Assembly (NCBI GenBank): GCA_017632695.1
Contig: JAGBQS010000196.1
Coordinates: forward strand, 1 to 7,381
From: Bacteroidales bacterium
GTDB lineage: Bacteria; Bacteroidota; Bacteroidia; Bacteroidales; UBA3663
DNA: 7,381 nucleotides
Direction of reading: 5' to 3'
In this document: positions 1-6,184 of the stretch, piece after piece
Numbering within the stretch: position 1 is the first letter of the stretch
Layout of the letters: the number at the start of each line of letters is the position of its first letter
Made by a program: the position numbers and the translations under genes
The notes under the pieces: generated by a model
Told to the model about the DNA's origin: nothing
What the model saw: the letters and a program-made list of their open reading frames with translations, nothing else
Databases searched by the model: none

Positions 1-762
1 TATAAAAAAGATTTCGGTCCGACGTGGGAGAAACACTTATGGGCTAAATCATTGCTACAGGATGCCATGAAAGGGGCAACCTGCGTCATCCCGGTGTCGG
101 ACGAGCTGGTGCAGGATCTGAGCCCGTTCTTCGGCGTTGAATATCGTCATCAGACGGTGTCGAATATTGTGGATACCACTTTCTTCGGTAAGGGAAAAAA
201 AGCATTGGAGATTGTTGCCGAAAGGAAACTGCAGCGTACGGCTAAGCCTTTCCGTTTCGTCTGTCTGGCAAGGGCGGATGTGTTCGGAAAGGGTTTGGAT
301 GTGCTGGCGGAAGCCGTCGGCCGGAAATGGTTTCAGGAGGGAGAGTTTGAACTGCATATCGCAGGTCGGGATACCGACAGATTGCGGTCATTGTTCCCGC
401 AACGGAATGTTATGCTGCACGGGAACCTCAAAAAAGAGGAAGTTCGGGATCTGTTGTGGCAATGTCAGGCACTGGTCTTGCCTTCAAGATGTGAGTCGCA
501 GGCGCTTGCGGTTTTTGAGGCCTTCTGCAGCGGCATCCCCGTAGTCATTACGGAGGCTGTCCCCAAGAGTGTCCGATTGCCGGAAGCCAGTGCAGTTGCC
601 CCGATCGGAGATGCTTCCGCTCTGGCAAACGGGATGCAGCAGGTTGTCAATGTAGAATCGGATGCCGCATGGGTAGAAAAAGCTCAGGCTATGGTTTCTC
701 CGCAATCAGTTGCGAATCAGCTGGAGCAGCTGTTTGCGGCAAAACAGAGCTGCATTCCATAA
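1..762 (+). CDS. GT4-type (GT-B fold) glycosyltransferase, 5' end outside window
   Basis: This is the C-terminal part of a glycosyltransferase that adds a sugar from a nucleotide-sugar donor to a growing glycan, probably at the cytoplasmic face of the inner membrane. The frame is open from base 1, so the true start lies to the left; 253 residues are visible. The second Rossmann (donor-binding) domain begins near visible residue 84 (FRFVCLARADVFGKGLDVL, the usual strand plus K-G pair). The EX7E signature of retaining GT4 enzymes is present as CESQALAVFEAF, with glutamates at visible residues 165 and 173 (the first at bases 493-495), followed by GIPVV. IPVSDEL near visible residues 31-37 is the usual end of the N-terminal domain. 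About 130-150 residues are probably missing. It converges on the GT2 gene and overlaps its 3' end. Donor and acceptor cannot be told. The family call is firm; membership of a surface-polysaccharide locus is inferred from the neighbours. Confidence 0.9.
   Translation, partial: YKKDFGPTWEKHLWAKSLLQDAMKGATCVIPVSDELVQDLSPFFGVEYRHQTVSNIVDTTFFGKGKKALEIVAERKLQRTAKPFRFVCLARADVFGKGLDVLAEAVGRKWFQEGEFELHIAGRDTDRLRSLFPQRNVMLHGNLKKEEVRDLLWQCQALVLPSRCESQALAVFEAFCSGIPVVITEAVPKSVRLPEASAVAPIGDASALANGMQQVVNVESDAAWVEKAQAMVSPQSVANQLEQLFAAKQSCIP
706..762. other. Tail-to-tail coding overlap of the GT4 and GT2 genes (57 nt)
   Basis: The plus-strand GT4 gene ends with TAA at 760-762 and the minus-strand GT2 gene ends with TGA at 706-708, so 57 bases code on both strands. 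The overlapping C-termini are GT4 SVANQLEQLFAAKQSCIP and GT2 AALFCRKQLLQLIRN. The two mRNAs must be complementary at their 3' ends, since no terminator lies between the genes. Confidence 0.9.
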
Positions 763-1713
763 AGCATTATTTGATGTCAGCAAGGCTATCAGCAAAGTGC
801 GCAGTTCCAATCGGGCATTCCATCGGGCTGCGCATTTTCGTGTTTCCAGACGTAAGGCTTCATCGTGAGTGCGGAATGCGTGCATCATCATGGCAAACAC
901 CCGATAGGAGAAATACCGGTGGAAGGTACGGTCCATCGGCAGTTGCAGCCGCTGTATCAGGTCGTAGCTGAGCTGGGTGCAACTGCGGACAAAATGAAAC
1001 TGTCTGGTTTCATCGCAGGTGTGCGAAAGTGTGGCTCCTATGGAATATGTAAGTGTGACCTCGTCAATATAGGCAAAGTCTCCCTGCGTGGAAAGAATAG
1101 CCATAAACGGTAAATCTTCACATACCAGATTCTTGCTGCGGAACAGGTCGGAGTGAGCTGAATAAACGTTTCGGAAGGACTCGTTTCTGTACATGGCAGT
1201 ACACAGATGAATCACCGGTCGGCGGGTCTGGGTCAGAATGGACGGTGTCAGTTTGCTGCCCTTTATAATGGCATCCTTCGGATACGGGTTGGCAGGCGAG
1301 GGTTCAATTTTCCCATCCGATTCGTTTCGGAGCTGGTAATCTGTATGAACCAGTACGACTTCCGGATGCTGTTCCAGGATGGTAAGCTCCTTTTCCAGTT
1401 TCATGGGGTCGCACCATTCATCATCGCCCGCCAGTTCTGCAATATAGGTTCCCTCGGCTTTCAGCAGGCAATCGAAGTAATTATCGCATAGACCTTTGTT
1501 CCGCAAATTCTCAATCAGCCGGATTTGTCCGGGATACCTGTCGGCATATTCCCGGCAAACCTGTCGGGTGCGGTCGGTCGAACAGTCTTCGCCGATGATG
1601 ATCTCAACCGGCCACGAACATTTTTGGCTCAGAATACTGTCCAAAGTCCGTCCGATTGTCGTTTCCTGATTATAGGTGCAGACAATAACCGATATCTTAT
1701 GCTGAAAATCCAT
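706..1713 (-). CDS. Family 2 (GT-A) glycosyltransferase
   Basis: An inverting GT2 enzyme of 335 residues, predicted to transfer a sugar to a lipid-linked or surface glycan in the cytoplasm. The N-terminus is the classic nucleotide-binding strand, ISVIVCTYNQETTIGRTLDS (residues 7-26). The donor-binding acidic motif GEDCSTD follows at 41-47, and the metal-binding DXD equivalent is AGDDEW at 95-100. CEDLPF at 198-203 resembles the catalytic-base region of GT2 enzymes. The C-terminal 80 residues are rich in Arg, Leu and Phe and amphipathic, with no clear membrane anchor. The ATG at 1711-1713 lies 15 nt after the flippase stop and gives the expected N-terminus just before the first beta strand. 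There is no clear Shine-Dalgarno sequence, as is common in Bacteroidetes. It is the last gene of the minus-strand run, ends in TGA at 706-708, and overlaps the convergent GT4 gene by 57 nt. The substrate is unknown. Confidence 0.93.
   Translation of the reverse strand: MDFQHKISVIVCTYNQETTIGRTLDSILSQKCSWPVEIIIGEDCSTDRTRQVCREYADRYPGQIRLIENLRNKGLCDNYFDCLLKAEGTYIAELAGDDEWCDPMKLEKELTILEQHPEVVLVHTDYQLRNESDGKIEPSPANPYPKDAIIKGSKLTPSILTQTRRPVIHLCTAMYRNESFRNVYSAHSDLFRSKNLVCEDLPFMAILSTQGDFAYIDEVTLTYSIGATLSHTCDETRQFHFVRSCTQLSYDLIQRLQLPMDRTFHRYFSYRVFAMMMHAFRTHDEALRLETRKCAARWNARLELRTLLIALLTSNNALWNAALFCRKQLLQLIRN
726..753. repeat. Imperfect inverted repeat inside the GT4/GT2 overlap
   Basis: GCAGCT at 726-731 is matched by AGCTGC at 748-753. 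Between them GTTTGC (732-737) can pair with GCAAAAC (739-745) with one bulged base, giving a possible interrupted hairpin. It lies upstream of both stop codons (760-762 on plus, 706-708 on minus) and has no T-run on either side, so it is not a standard intrinsic terminator. It may be only a by-product of coding constraint. Confidence 0.35.
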
Positions 1714-1728
1714 CGATTCAGAATGCTC

Positions 1729-3024
1729 TTAGATGTTGAATTTGAATTTCGCCACAAAGAATGAAATGACGGTATCGATAATCTGTGCCAAAAGGAGTCC
1801 GATGCCTACACCATCCAGTTGCCAGAATTGGTAGCACGTATAGATGCACGCTACGATAATGACGTTACTTAAGAATTCGAGAAACAGAAAGATGCGTGAC
1901 GTTCCCGCTGCTAAGGTCAGGTAAGAGAAAGGCAGATATATGGCACGGAAAACAATCGAAGCAATGGCAAACTGTGCCATCCGGACAGCCGGCATATATT
2001 CCTCGGTATTCAGCAAGGGTAGCAAGTAAGGAAGCAAAGGAATGGTAATGGCAGCTATCAGCAGACTGATAGGTACGGTTACCCGAATCTGACGGTAAAC
2101 CGTTGCGCGGCGTTCTTCCAAATTGTTGAAAATGCCGGACAGACGGGGAAAGTAATCGGAATCGACCGAGGCAAAGGCAATGTTGCATAACTTCATGAAG
2201 ATACTGTATCCGGCTCCGTACAGACCGACCAGAATCAAACCTCCTTCGTGGTTGAAAAATGCGCGAATGGCCAGTTGCGTTCCGTGCGTGAGCATTCCTG
2301 CCAATGCGAAGGCTATTCCCAGTTTCAGGATGGGGAACCCGGCTTTCAGTTTTTCGGTTTTGAAAAAGACCCGGGGCTTGAATCTGCGGAATGAAAAAGA
2401 AATGACAAGCAGGGCCTCCGACAGGCATAGCATGACCAATGCCGGCAAGACACCGTTTATGCCGAAAAAGTAATAGAACGGCAATGTTACCAGAATGGCC
2501 AGAATCACGAAAGCCAGTGTTATGGAAGCTACCAGCTTGATGCGACGGGTGGCTTTCAGAACAATCATTTCGCCGCAGACAATGGTGCTTAAGCCAACGG
2601 CGGGCGAAAGCAGTACAAAACCGAGAATGTGATCCAGATCCTGAAAGGTGAAATACGATAACGGTTCGGCCAGTACCATACACAATAAAGTGCCGATGGA
2701 AGCAAGCAGAAAGATCCAACTGCGCAGAAGCGCTATTTCATCGAGCAGCAGTTCCTTATACAGTTCGCGTTCGGCAACTTCTTTCGATTTGCGCCATTCT
2801 TCATAGCGGCGGGAGATGTTCCGGATGCCGCTCAGGTCTAAGCCGAGATTGGAAGTGGAATGCAGCAATTCCCGGGTTTCGTTGTAGATAGTATTCAGTC
2901 CGGTTCCGGCAGGACCCAGCAGTTCCGCTGCAATTTTACTACGTACCAGATCGAGGGCAGAGTTCAATCCGTGAACTCCGCCGAACAGACTGGTAGCTTT
3001 TATGATGTTTTTATAAGATTCCAA
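1729..3024 (-). CDS. Wzx/PST-type polysaccharide (O-antigen) flippase
   Basis: A polytopic inner-membrane protein of 431 residues that resembles lipid-linked oligosaccharide flippases of the MATE/MOP superfamily (WzxE/RfbX-like). Proteins of this kind move undecaprenyl-pyrophosphate glycans from cytoplasm to periplasm. The N-terminal signature LVRSKIAAELLGPAGTGL (residues 26-43) and the mid-protein DSDYFPRLSG (288-297) are typical. I count about 10-12 hydrophobic segments, including roughly 103-120, 165-187, 190-210, 232-252, 262-285, 318-340, 350-375, 378-398 and 405-425. The length is normal, if slightly short. The start appears to be TTG at 3022-3024: an in-frame stop (the tgt TAA) lies only five codons upstream, those five codons contain no usable start, and translation from TTG gives the expected N-terminus. 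The 15-nt leader is A/T rich. It sits 15 nt after tgt and 15 nt before the GT2 gene, in the same reading frame as both. The exact glycan substrate is unknown. Confidence 0.92.
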   Translation of the reverse strand: MESYKNIIKATSLFGGVHGLNSALDLVRSKIAAELLGPAGTGLNTIYNETRELLHSTSNLGLDLSGIRNISRRYEEWRKSKEVAERELYKELLLDEIALLRSWIFLLASIGTLLCMVLAEPLSYFTFQDLDHILGFVLLSPAVGLSTIVCGEMIVLKATRRIKLVASITLAFVILAILVTLPFYYFFGINGVLPALVMLCLSEALLVISFSFRRFKPRVFFKTEKLKAGFPILKLGIAFALAGMLTHGTQLAIRAFFNHEGGLILVGLYGAGYSIFMKLCNIAFASVDSDYFPRLSGIFNNLEERRATVYRQIRVTVPISLLIAAITIPLLPYLLPLLNTEEYMPAVRMAQFAIASIVFRAIYLPFSYLTLAAGTSRIFLFLEFLSNVIIVACIYTCYQFWQLDGVGIGLLLAQIIDTVISFFVAKFKFNI

Positions 3025-3039
3025 TTTGTCTTTATTTAT
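3022..3039 (-). promoter_or_regulatory. TTG start and A/T-rich leader of the flippase gene
   Basis: Between the tgt TAA and the predicted flippase start lie 15 bases, ATAAATAAAGACAAA, followed by TTG GAA TCT. There is no Shine-Dalgarno core, but the A-rich leader fits how Bacteroidetes ribosomes choose starts. No ATG or GTG is available in this frame between the tgt stop and the conserved N-terminus, so TTG is chosen. The next in-frame TTG is about 19 codons on and would remove part of the first membrane segment. Confidence 0.7.
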
Positions 3040-3657
3040 TTACAGACGACGTGTTACTTCTCCGATCATGTATTCTTTCCATGATTTGTAGTCGCCAGCT
3101 ATGATGTGCAGGCGGGCCTGTCCAACCAGCCAAAGATAGAACGACAGGTTATGGATGGATGCAATCTGAAGGGCCAGATACTCTTCGGCATGGAAGAGGT
3201 GACGCAGATAAGCCTTCGAATGGATTCTGTCCAGTGAGCAGGGGCCGTCTTCCTGAATCGGAGAGTGGTCGTGCGCCCATTTGGCATTCTTCATGTTCAT
3301 GATGCCGTGGCTGGTAAACAGCATACCGTTACGGGCATTGCGGGTCGGCATGACGCAGTCGAACATATCGACGCCACGCTCGATAGCTTCCAGGATATTG
3401 GCAGGAGTGCCGACGCCCATCAGATATCGCGGACGGTCTTTGGGCAGAATCTCGTTCACCACCTCAATCATCTCATACATCTTTTCGGTCGGTTCGCCTA
3501 CAGCCAGACCGCCGATGGCGTTGCCTTCCACATCCATGGCGGCAATCTTTTCGGCTGCCCTGCGACGCAGATCCGGGTAGGTGCAACCCTGAACTATGGG
3601 GAAGAGGGCCTGATGGTAACCGTATTTGCCGTTACCTTGTTCGTCCTCAGTTTCCTT

Positions 3658-3660
3658 TTA
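3658..3660 (-). other. tgt: Premature in-frame TAA stop inside tgt (codon 176)
   Basis: On the minus strand the codons read ...TAC AAG CGC TAA AAG GAA ACT GAG..., with recognisable Tgt sequence on both sides in the same frame. By alignment from memory the stop falls in a column that is usually aromatic (E. coli Tgt has Phe in its RERFDS segment). A Tyr codon could become TAA by one substitution; a Phe codon would need two. The base after the stop is A, which is not a known leaky context. No downstream structure typical of programmed readthrough is obvious by eye. Confidence 0.9.
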
Positions 3661-4181
3661 GCGCTTGTAGCATCGGTCAAGCCAGCGTTCTGTCAGATCC
3701 AGACTTTTTTTCGAGTAATTGTAATCGCTGTCGCCGGGCGGGCACTCGTCGAAGGCCATCATGATGTCGGCTCCGATGGTGCGTTCAATGTCCATCACCC
3801 GTTCGGGTGTGAACAGATGTTTTGAACCGTCGATGTGGCTGCGGAAGGTGCATCCCTCATCGGTCAGCTTCCGGTTTTCGGCCAACGAGAATACCTGGAA
3901 TCCGCCCGAGTCGGTCAGGATGGGACGGTCCCATGAGTTGAATTTATGCAGGCCTCCGGCTTCCTCGATGACGTCCAGTCCCGGACGCAGGTAGAGGTGA
4001 TAGGTGTTACCCAGAATAATCTGGGCTTTCACTTCTTCGCGCAGTTCGCTGAAGTGAAGGCATTTGACCGATCCTACCGTTCCAACCGGCATGAAAATCG
4101 GGGTCTGTATCTTCCCGTGATCGGTTTGTATTTCGCCTGCTCTGGCCCATGAGTTCGGGTCGGTGGCTTCAAGTTTGAATG

Positions 4182-4185
4182 TCAT
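4182..4185 (-). promoter_or_regulatory. ATGA stop/start overlap joining the DedA-like gene to tgt
   Basis: The four bases read ATGA on the minus strand: ATG starts tgt and TGA ends the DedA-like gene, in different frames. This arrangement usually lets the same ribosomes re-initiate and couples translation of the two genes. An AAAGAAG stretch just upstream, within the end of the DedA-like gene, may help initiation. Confidence 0.85.
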
Positions 4186-4838
4186 GCTTCTTTGTCGGAT
4201 TTTTGTTCAACGGCACGATTGGCCTTAATAACCTTATAAATGTAATATACCAGACCGATTGCCACAATGACTCCGATGCCAACCTTGACATAGTGGCTGT
4301 ATTCCTGAACTTTGGCAATCAGTACTTCTTCGGGCATGGTGTGACCGAAGAAAGCGCCCAATCCGGCAAGTATCGTATTCCACAGACCGGCTCCCAAGGT
4401 GGTGAAGAAAACAAACTTGGCCATATTCATGCGAGCCAGACCTGCCGGAATGGAAATCAGCTGCCGGATGGCGGGAATCAGGCGTCCGACAAAGGTGCCG
4501 ATGGCTCCATGCTCATCGAAATATGCTTCGGCCTTCTCAACGCCCGGACGGTCGATGAGCAGCATGTGGCTTAGGCGGGTGTCGGCAAAACTATGCACAA
4601 AACGGCGGCCCAAACCATAGGCCAGACCATAATTTACCAAAGCTCCGATGATTGCACCCAAAGTACCGAACAGTACAATGAGCGGGAGCGACAGCGTACC
4701 CTGATTGATGGCTATGTAGGCAGCCGGAATAATAATGATTTCGCTTGGGAAAGGAATAAAGGAGCTTTCGACAGCCATGAACAGGGTAATTACCCCGTAG
4801 TTCATGTTTTCGGCAATCCATGTATACAGTTCTTCCAT
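4182..4838 (-). CDS. DedA/VTT-family inner-membrane protein
   Basis: A 218-residue DedA-family (SNARE-associated/VTT domain) membrane protein. Some members recycle undecaprenyl phosphate across the membrane (UptA type) and others affect phosphatidylethanolamine or proton-motive-force homeostasis; which applies here cannot be read from sequence. The signature acidic re-entrant segment FMAVESSFIPFPSEIIIIPA (residues 20-39) carries Glu24 and Glu33. The second signature, FVGRLIPAIRQLISIPAGLA (116-135), carries Arg119 and Arg125. Hydrophobic segments lie at about 15-40, 52-75, 112-135, 142-165 and 185-204, followed by a charged tail. The length is typical. The ATG at 4836-4838 lies 14 nt after the TPR gene stop, with a weak AAAGA just before it. 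Its TGA overlaps the tgt ATG. It lies in the same run as a Wzx-like flippase, which makes a role in lipid-carrier supply plausible, but that is inference. Confidence 0.93.
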   Translation of the reverse strand: MEELYTWIAENMNYGVITLFMAVESSFIPFPSEIIIIPAAYIAINQGTLSLPLIVLFGTLGAIIGALVNYGLAYGLGRRFVHSFADTRLSHMLLIDRPGVEKAEAYFDEHGAIGTFVGRLIPAIRQLISIPAGLARMNMAKFVFFTTLGAGLWNTILAGLGAFFGHTMPEEVLIAKVQEYSHYVKVGIGVIVAIGLVYYIYKVIKANRAVEQKSDKEA

Positions 4839-4852
4839 TCTTTGGATTATTC

Positions 4853-6175
4853 TTATTTTTTCAATTCGTTTATCTGCTGAAGGGCAGCATTGTCATCAAT
4901 AGACTCAAAATAAATCGTCAGCGCCTCCAGAACCGTTCCCTGTCTGGGCTTTGATGCCAATAGCTTTCTGAACGCCTTATCGGCCTCTTCTGTCTTTTTG
5001 CAGTGCAACAGCAGTTCGGCGTAAGCCAGTTGGTAGTTGTGGCTGCGGGGCTTTATCCGGATCAGATTCCTGAGTCCTTCCAATGCTTCGTCAAAGCGAT
5101 GCATGGTTGTCATGATTGAGACATACATGGACAGGACAATTGAATCCTTGGGATTTCTCTCAAGTGCCTGAATGATGTATTCTGCAGCTTTGGGGGAGTC
5201 GCCGATCATCATCTCGACGGTGACCAGCTGTAGTATGGCTTCCATATTGGCCGGTTCGCGTAAATACAGACATTCATAACATTCCCGGGCTTTTTCGAAT
5301 TGTTCGGTCTCGATATATGCGTGTCCCAATAGCGAGTAAGCAACGGAAATCTGCTGATATAATTCGTCTTTGGGCAGGCTGAACATCTTCGACTGCATCT
5401 TGCCTTCAGCGTACTGCCGGACCATTTCCAGATGCTCTATGCTCTGTTTGTAGTCATTTTTGTTGGAGCAGATATAACCGCTGATGAAATGAAGCAGCGG
5501 ATTCTGATCGTTGATGGCAAGGCCGTAGGTGCAGGCTTCCAGACTTCGGTCATCTTCCTTCAGTTCCATGTAACAGCGCGCCAGATCCTGCCAGCTGTAG
5601 ATGTCGTAAGCATCTATGTCGAGAGCTTTTTCAAGAACATCTGCGGCCTGCTTAAACTGGCAGCAATCCATCAGGAATCCGCCGATACGACCCATTTCCT
5701 CGGCTTTTTTGACAAACGGAACGGCTTTCGCCAGCCATTTAGGCAACAGATGGGACGGAATCGTTTCGAACATTTCGTCGATGGTATTCAGCCATTCTGT
5801 AGGTCCTACTGCTCCGTCTTTCAAGCTCGCGAAGAATGTTTTCAGCGCTTTGTCAGGATCCCCTTTTAATACTTCCAGACTGAATTTCAGACACAGGGAG
5901 GAGTCCTGATTGTCGTTTCTGTATTTCTCGAAAAGCGACGCTGCCTCTTCCGTCCGGTTGTTATGAATATACATCCAAATGACGAGTTTGTCCATTTCCT
6001 CGTCATCCGGATGCTGTTTTTTGCCTTCTTCGGCCAATAGCAGGGCATCCTCCCGATTCCCGTCATCCATCAGATCCATGACTGCATCCTGGATTTCCTC
6101 GGGTTCGTAGTAGGAGAATTTTCCCTGCGACATATCGTGGCAGAAACGATAATATGCTTGGCTTTTCTTCGTCAT
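4853..6175 (-). CDS. Tetratricopeptide-repeat protein
   Basis: A soluble protein of 440 residues built from helical TPR-type repeats. No signal peptide is seen: the N-terminus, MTKKSQAYYRFCHDMSQGKF, is polar, so a cytoplasmic location is likely. The N-terminal half has degenerate repeats. The clearest TPR-like helix pairs lie at about 193-222 (YSWQDLARCYMELKEDDRSL onward), 227-252, 276-308 (ISVAYSLLGHAYIETEQFEK onward), 311-342, 346-376 and 380-410, with the usual small residues at helix contacts and P or D-P at repeat ends (EPAN, NPKD, KPRS, KPRQ). Such proteins serve as protein-protein interaction scaffolds; no catalytic motif is visible and I cannot name a partner. The ATG at 6173-6175 lies 9 nt after the glnS stop (TGAATG context) without a Shine-Dalgarno sequence. 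The stop is TAA, followed two codons later by a second in-frame TAA. The tight spacing implies co-transcription with glnS and the DedA-like gene. Confidence 0.88.
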   Translation of the reverse strand: MTKKSQAYYRFCHDMSQGKFSYYEPEEIQDAVMDLMDDGNREDALLLAEEGKKQHPDDEEMDKLVIWMYIHNNRTEEAASLFEKYRNDNQDSSLCLKFSLEVLKGDPDKALKTFFASLKDGAVGPTEWLNTIDEMFETIPSHLLPKWLAKAVPFVKKAEEMGRIGGFLMDCCQFKQAADVLEKALDIDAYDIYSWQDLARCYMELKEDDRSLEACTYGLAINDQNPLLHFISGYICSNKNDYKQSIEHLEMVRQYAEGKMQSKMFSLPKDELYQQISVAYSLLGHAYIETEQFEKARECYECLYLREPANMEAILQLVTVEMMIGDSPKAAEYIIQALERNPKDSIVLSMYVSIMTTMHRFDEALEGLRNLIRIKPRSHNYQLAYAELLLHCKKTEEADKAFRKLLASKPRQGTVLEALTIYFESIDDNAALQQINELKK

Positions 6176-6184
6176 TCAAACAAC

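Larger units (their letters stand above)
3040..4185 (-). pseudogene. tgt: tRNA-guanine(34) transglycosylase (queuine tRNA-ribosyltransferase), interrupted by an in-frame TAA
   Basis: Tgt swaps guanine-34 of GUN-anticodon tRNAs for preQ1, the committed tRNA step of queuosine synthesis. The gene spans 381 codon positions, normal for the family, in a single frame. Seen before the break: TDSGGFQ (residues 91-97) and MAFDECPP (143-150), the substrate-pocket motifs. Codon 176 is TAA (3658-3660). After it the frame resumes with FPIVQG (195-200), GGLAVGE (225-231) and MFDCVMPTRNARNG (274-287), which holds the nucleophile Asp276. The first product is therefore 175 residues and lacks the nucleophile. 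The next in-frame ATG is codon 217 (3535-3537) and would give a 165-residue fragment. No other damage is seen, so decay is recent, or the stop is an error or is read through. The zinc-ligand cluster is also degenerate (Gly314, Cys316, Asp319, His345), which I believe is common in Bacteroidetes Tgt. The ATG overlaps the dedA-like stop as ATGA. Family identity is very sure; functional status is uncertain. Confidence 0.9.

Noticed and set aside
726..753. Bidirectional intrinsic terminator in the GT4/GT2 overlap
   Set aside because: The hairpin is interrupted, lies before both stop codons, and has no T-run on either strand.
52..762. GT4 gene starting at the TTG at base 52
   Set aside because: The frame is open from base 1 with plausible protein sequence (KDFGPTWEKHLWAKS), and the protein would otherwise lack the whole N-terminal GT-B domain; it is cut by the window edge.
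1865..2719. Minus-strand 284-codon open frame overlapping the flippase
   Set aside because: It is a shifted frame inside a clear flippase gene; its translation is rich in His, Arg and Ser without hydrophobic order or any known motif.
3538..3660. Frameshift as the cause of the split tgt
   Set aside because: The two open segments are in the same frame (the ATG at 3537 and the TAA at 3660 are separated by a multiple of three), and the 40 codons between them translate to normal Tgt sequence, so only a single stop codon separates them.
3265..3825. Plus-strand 186-codon open frame opposite tgt
   Set aside because: It lies wholly antisense to conserved Tgt coding sequence, has no recognisable domain, and is the kind of shadow frame common opposite GC-balanced genes.
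5432..5869. Plus-strand 145-codon open frame opposite the TPR gene
   Set aside because: It is antisense to well-formed TPR repeats, with no motif and no start context.
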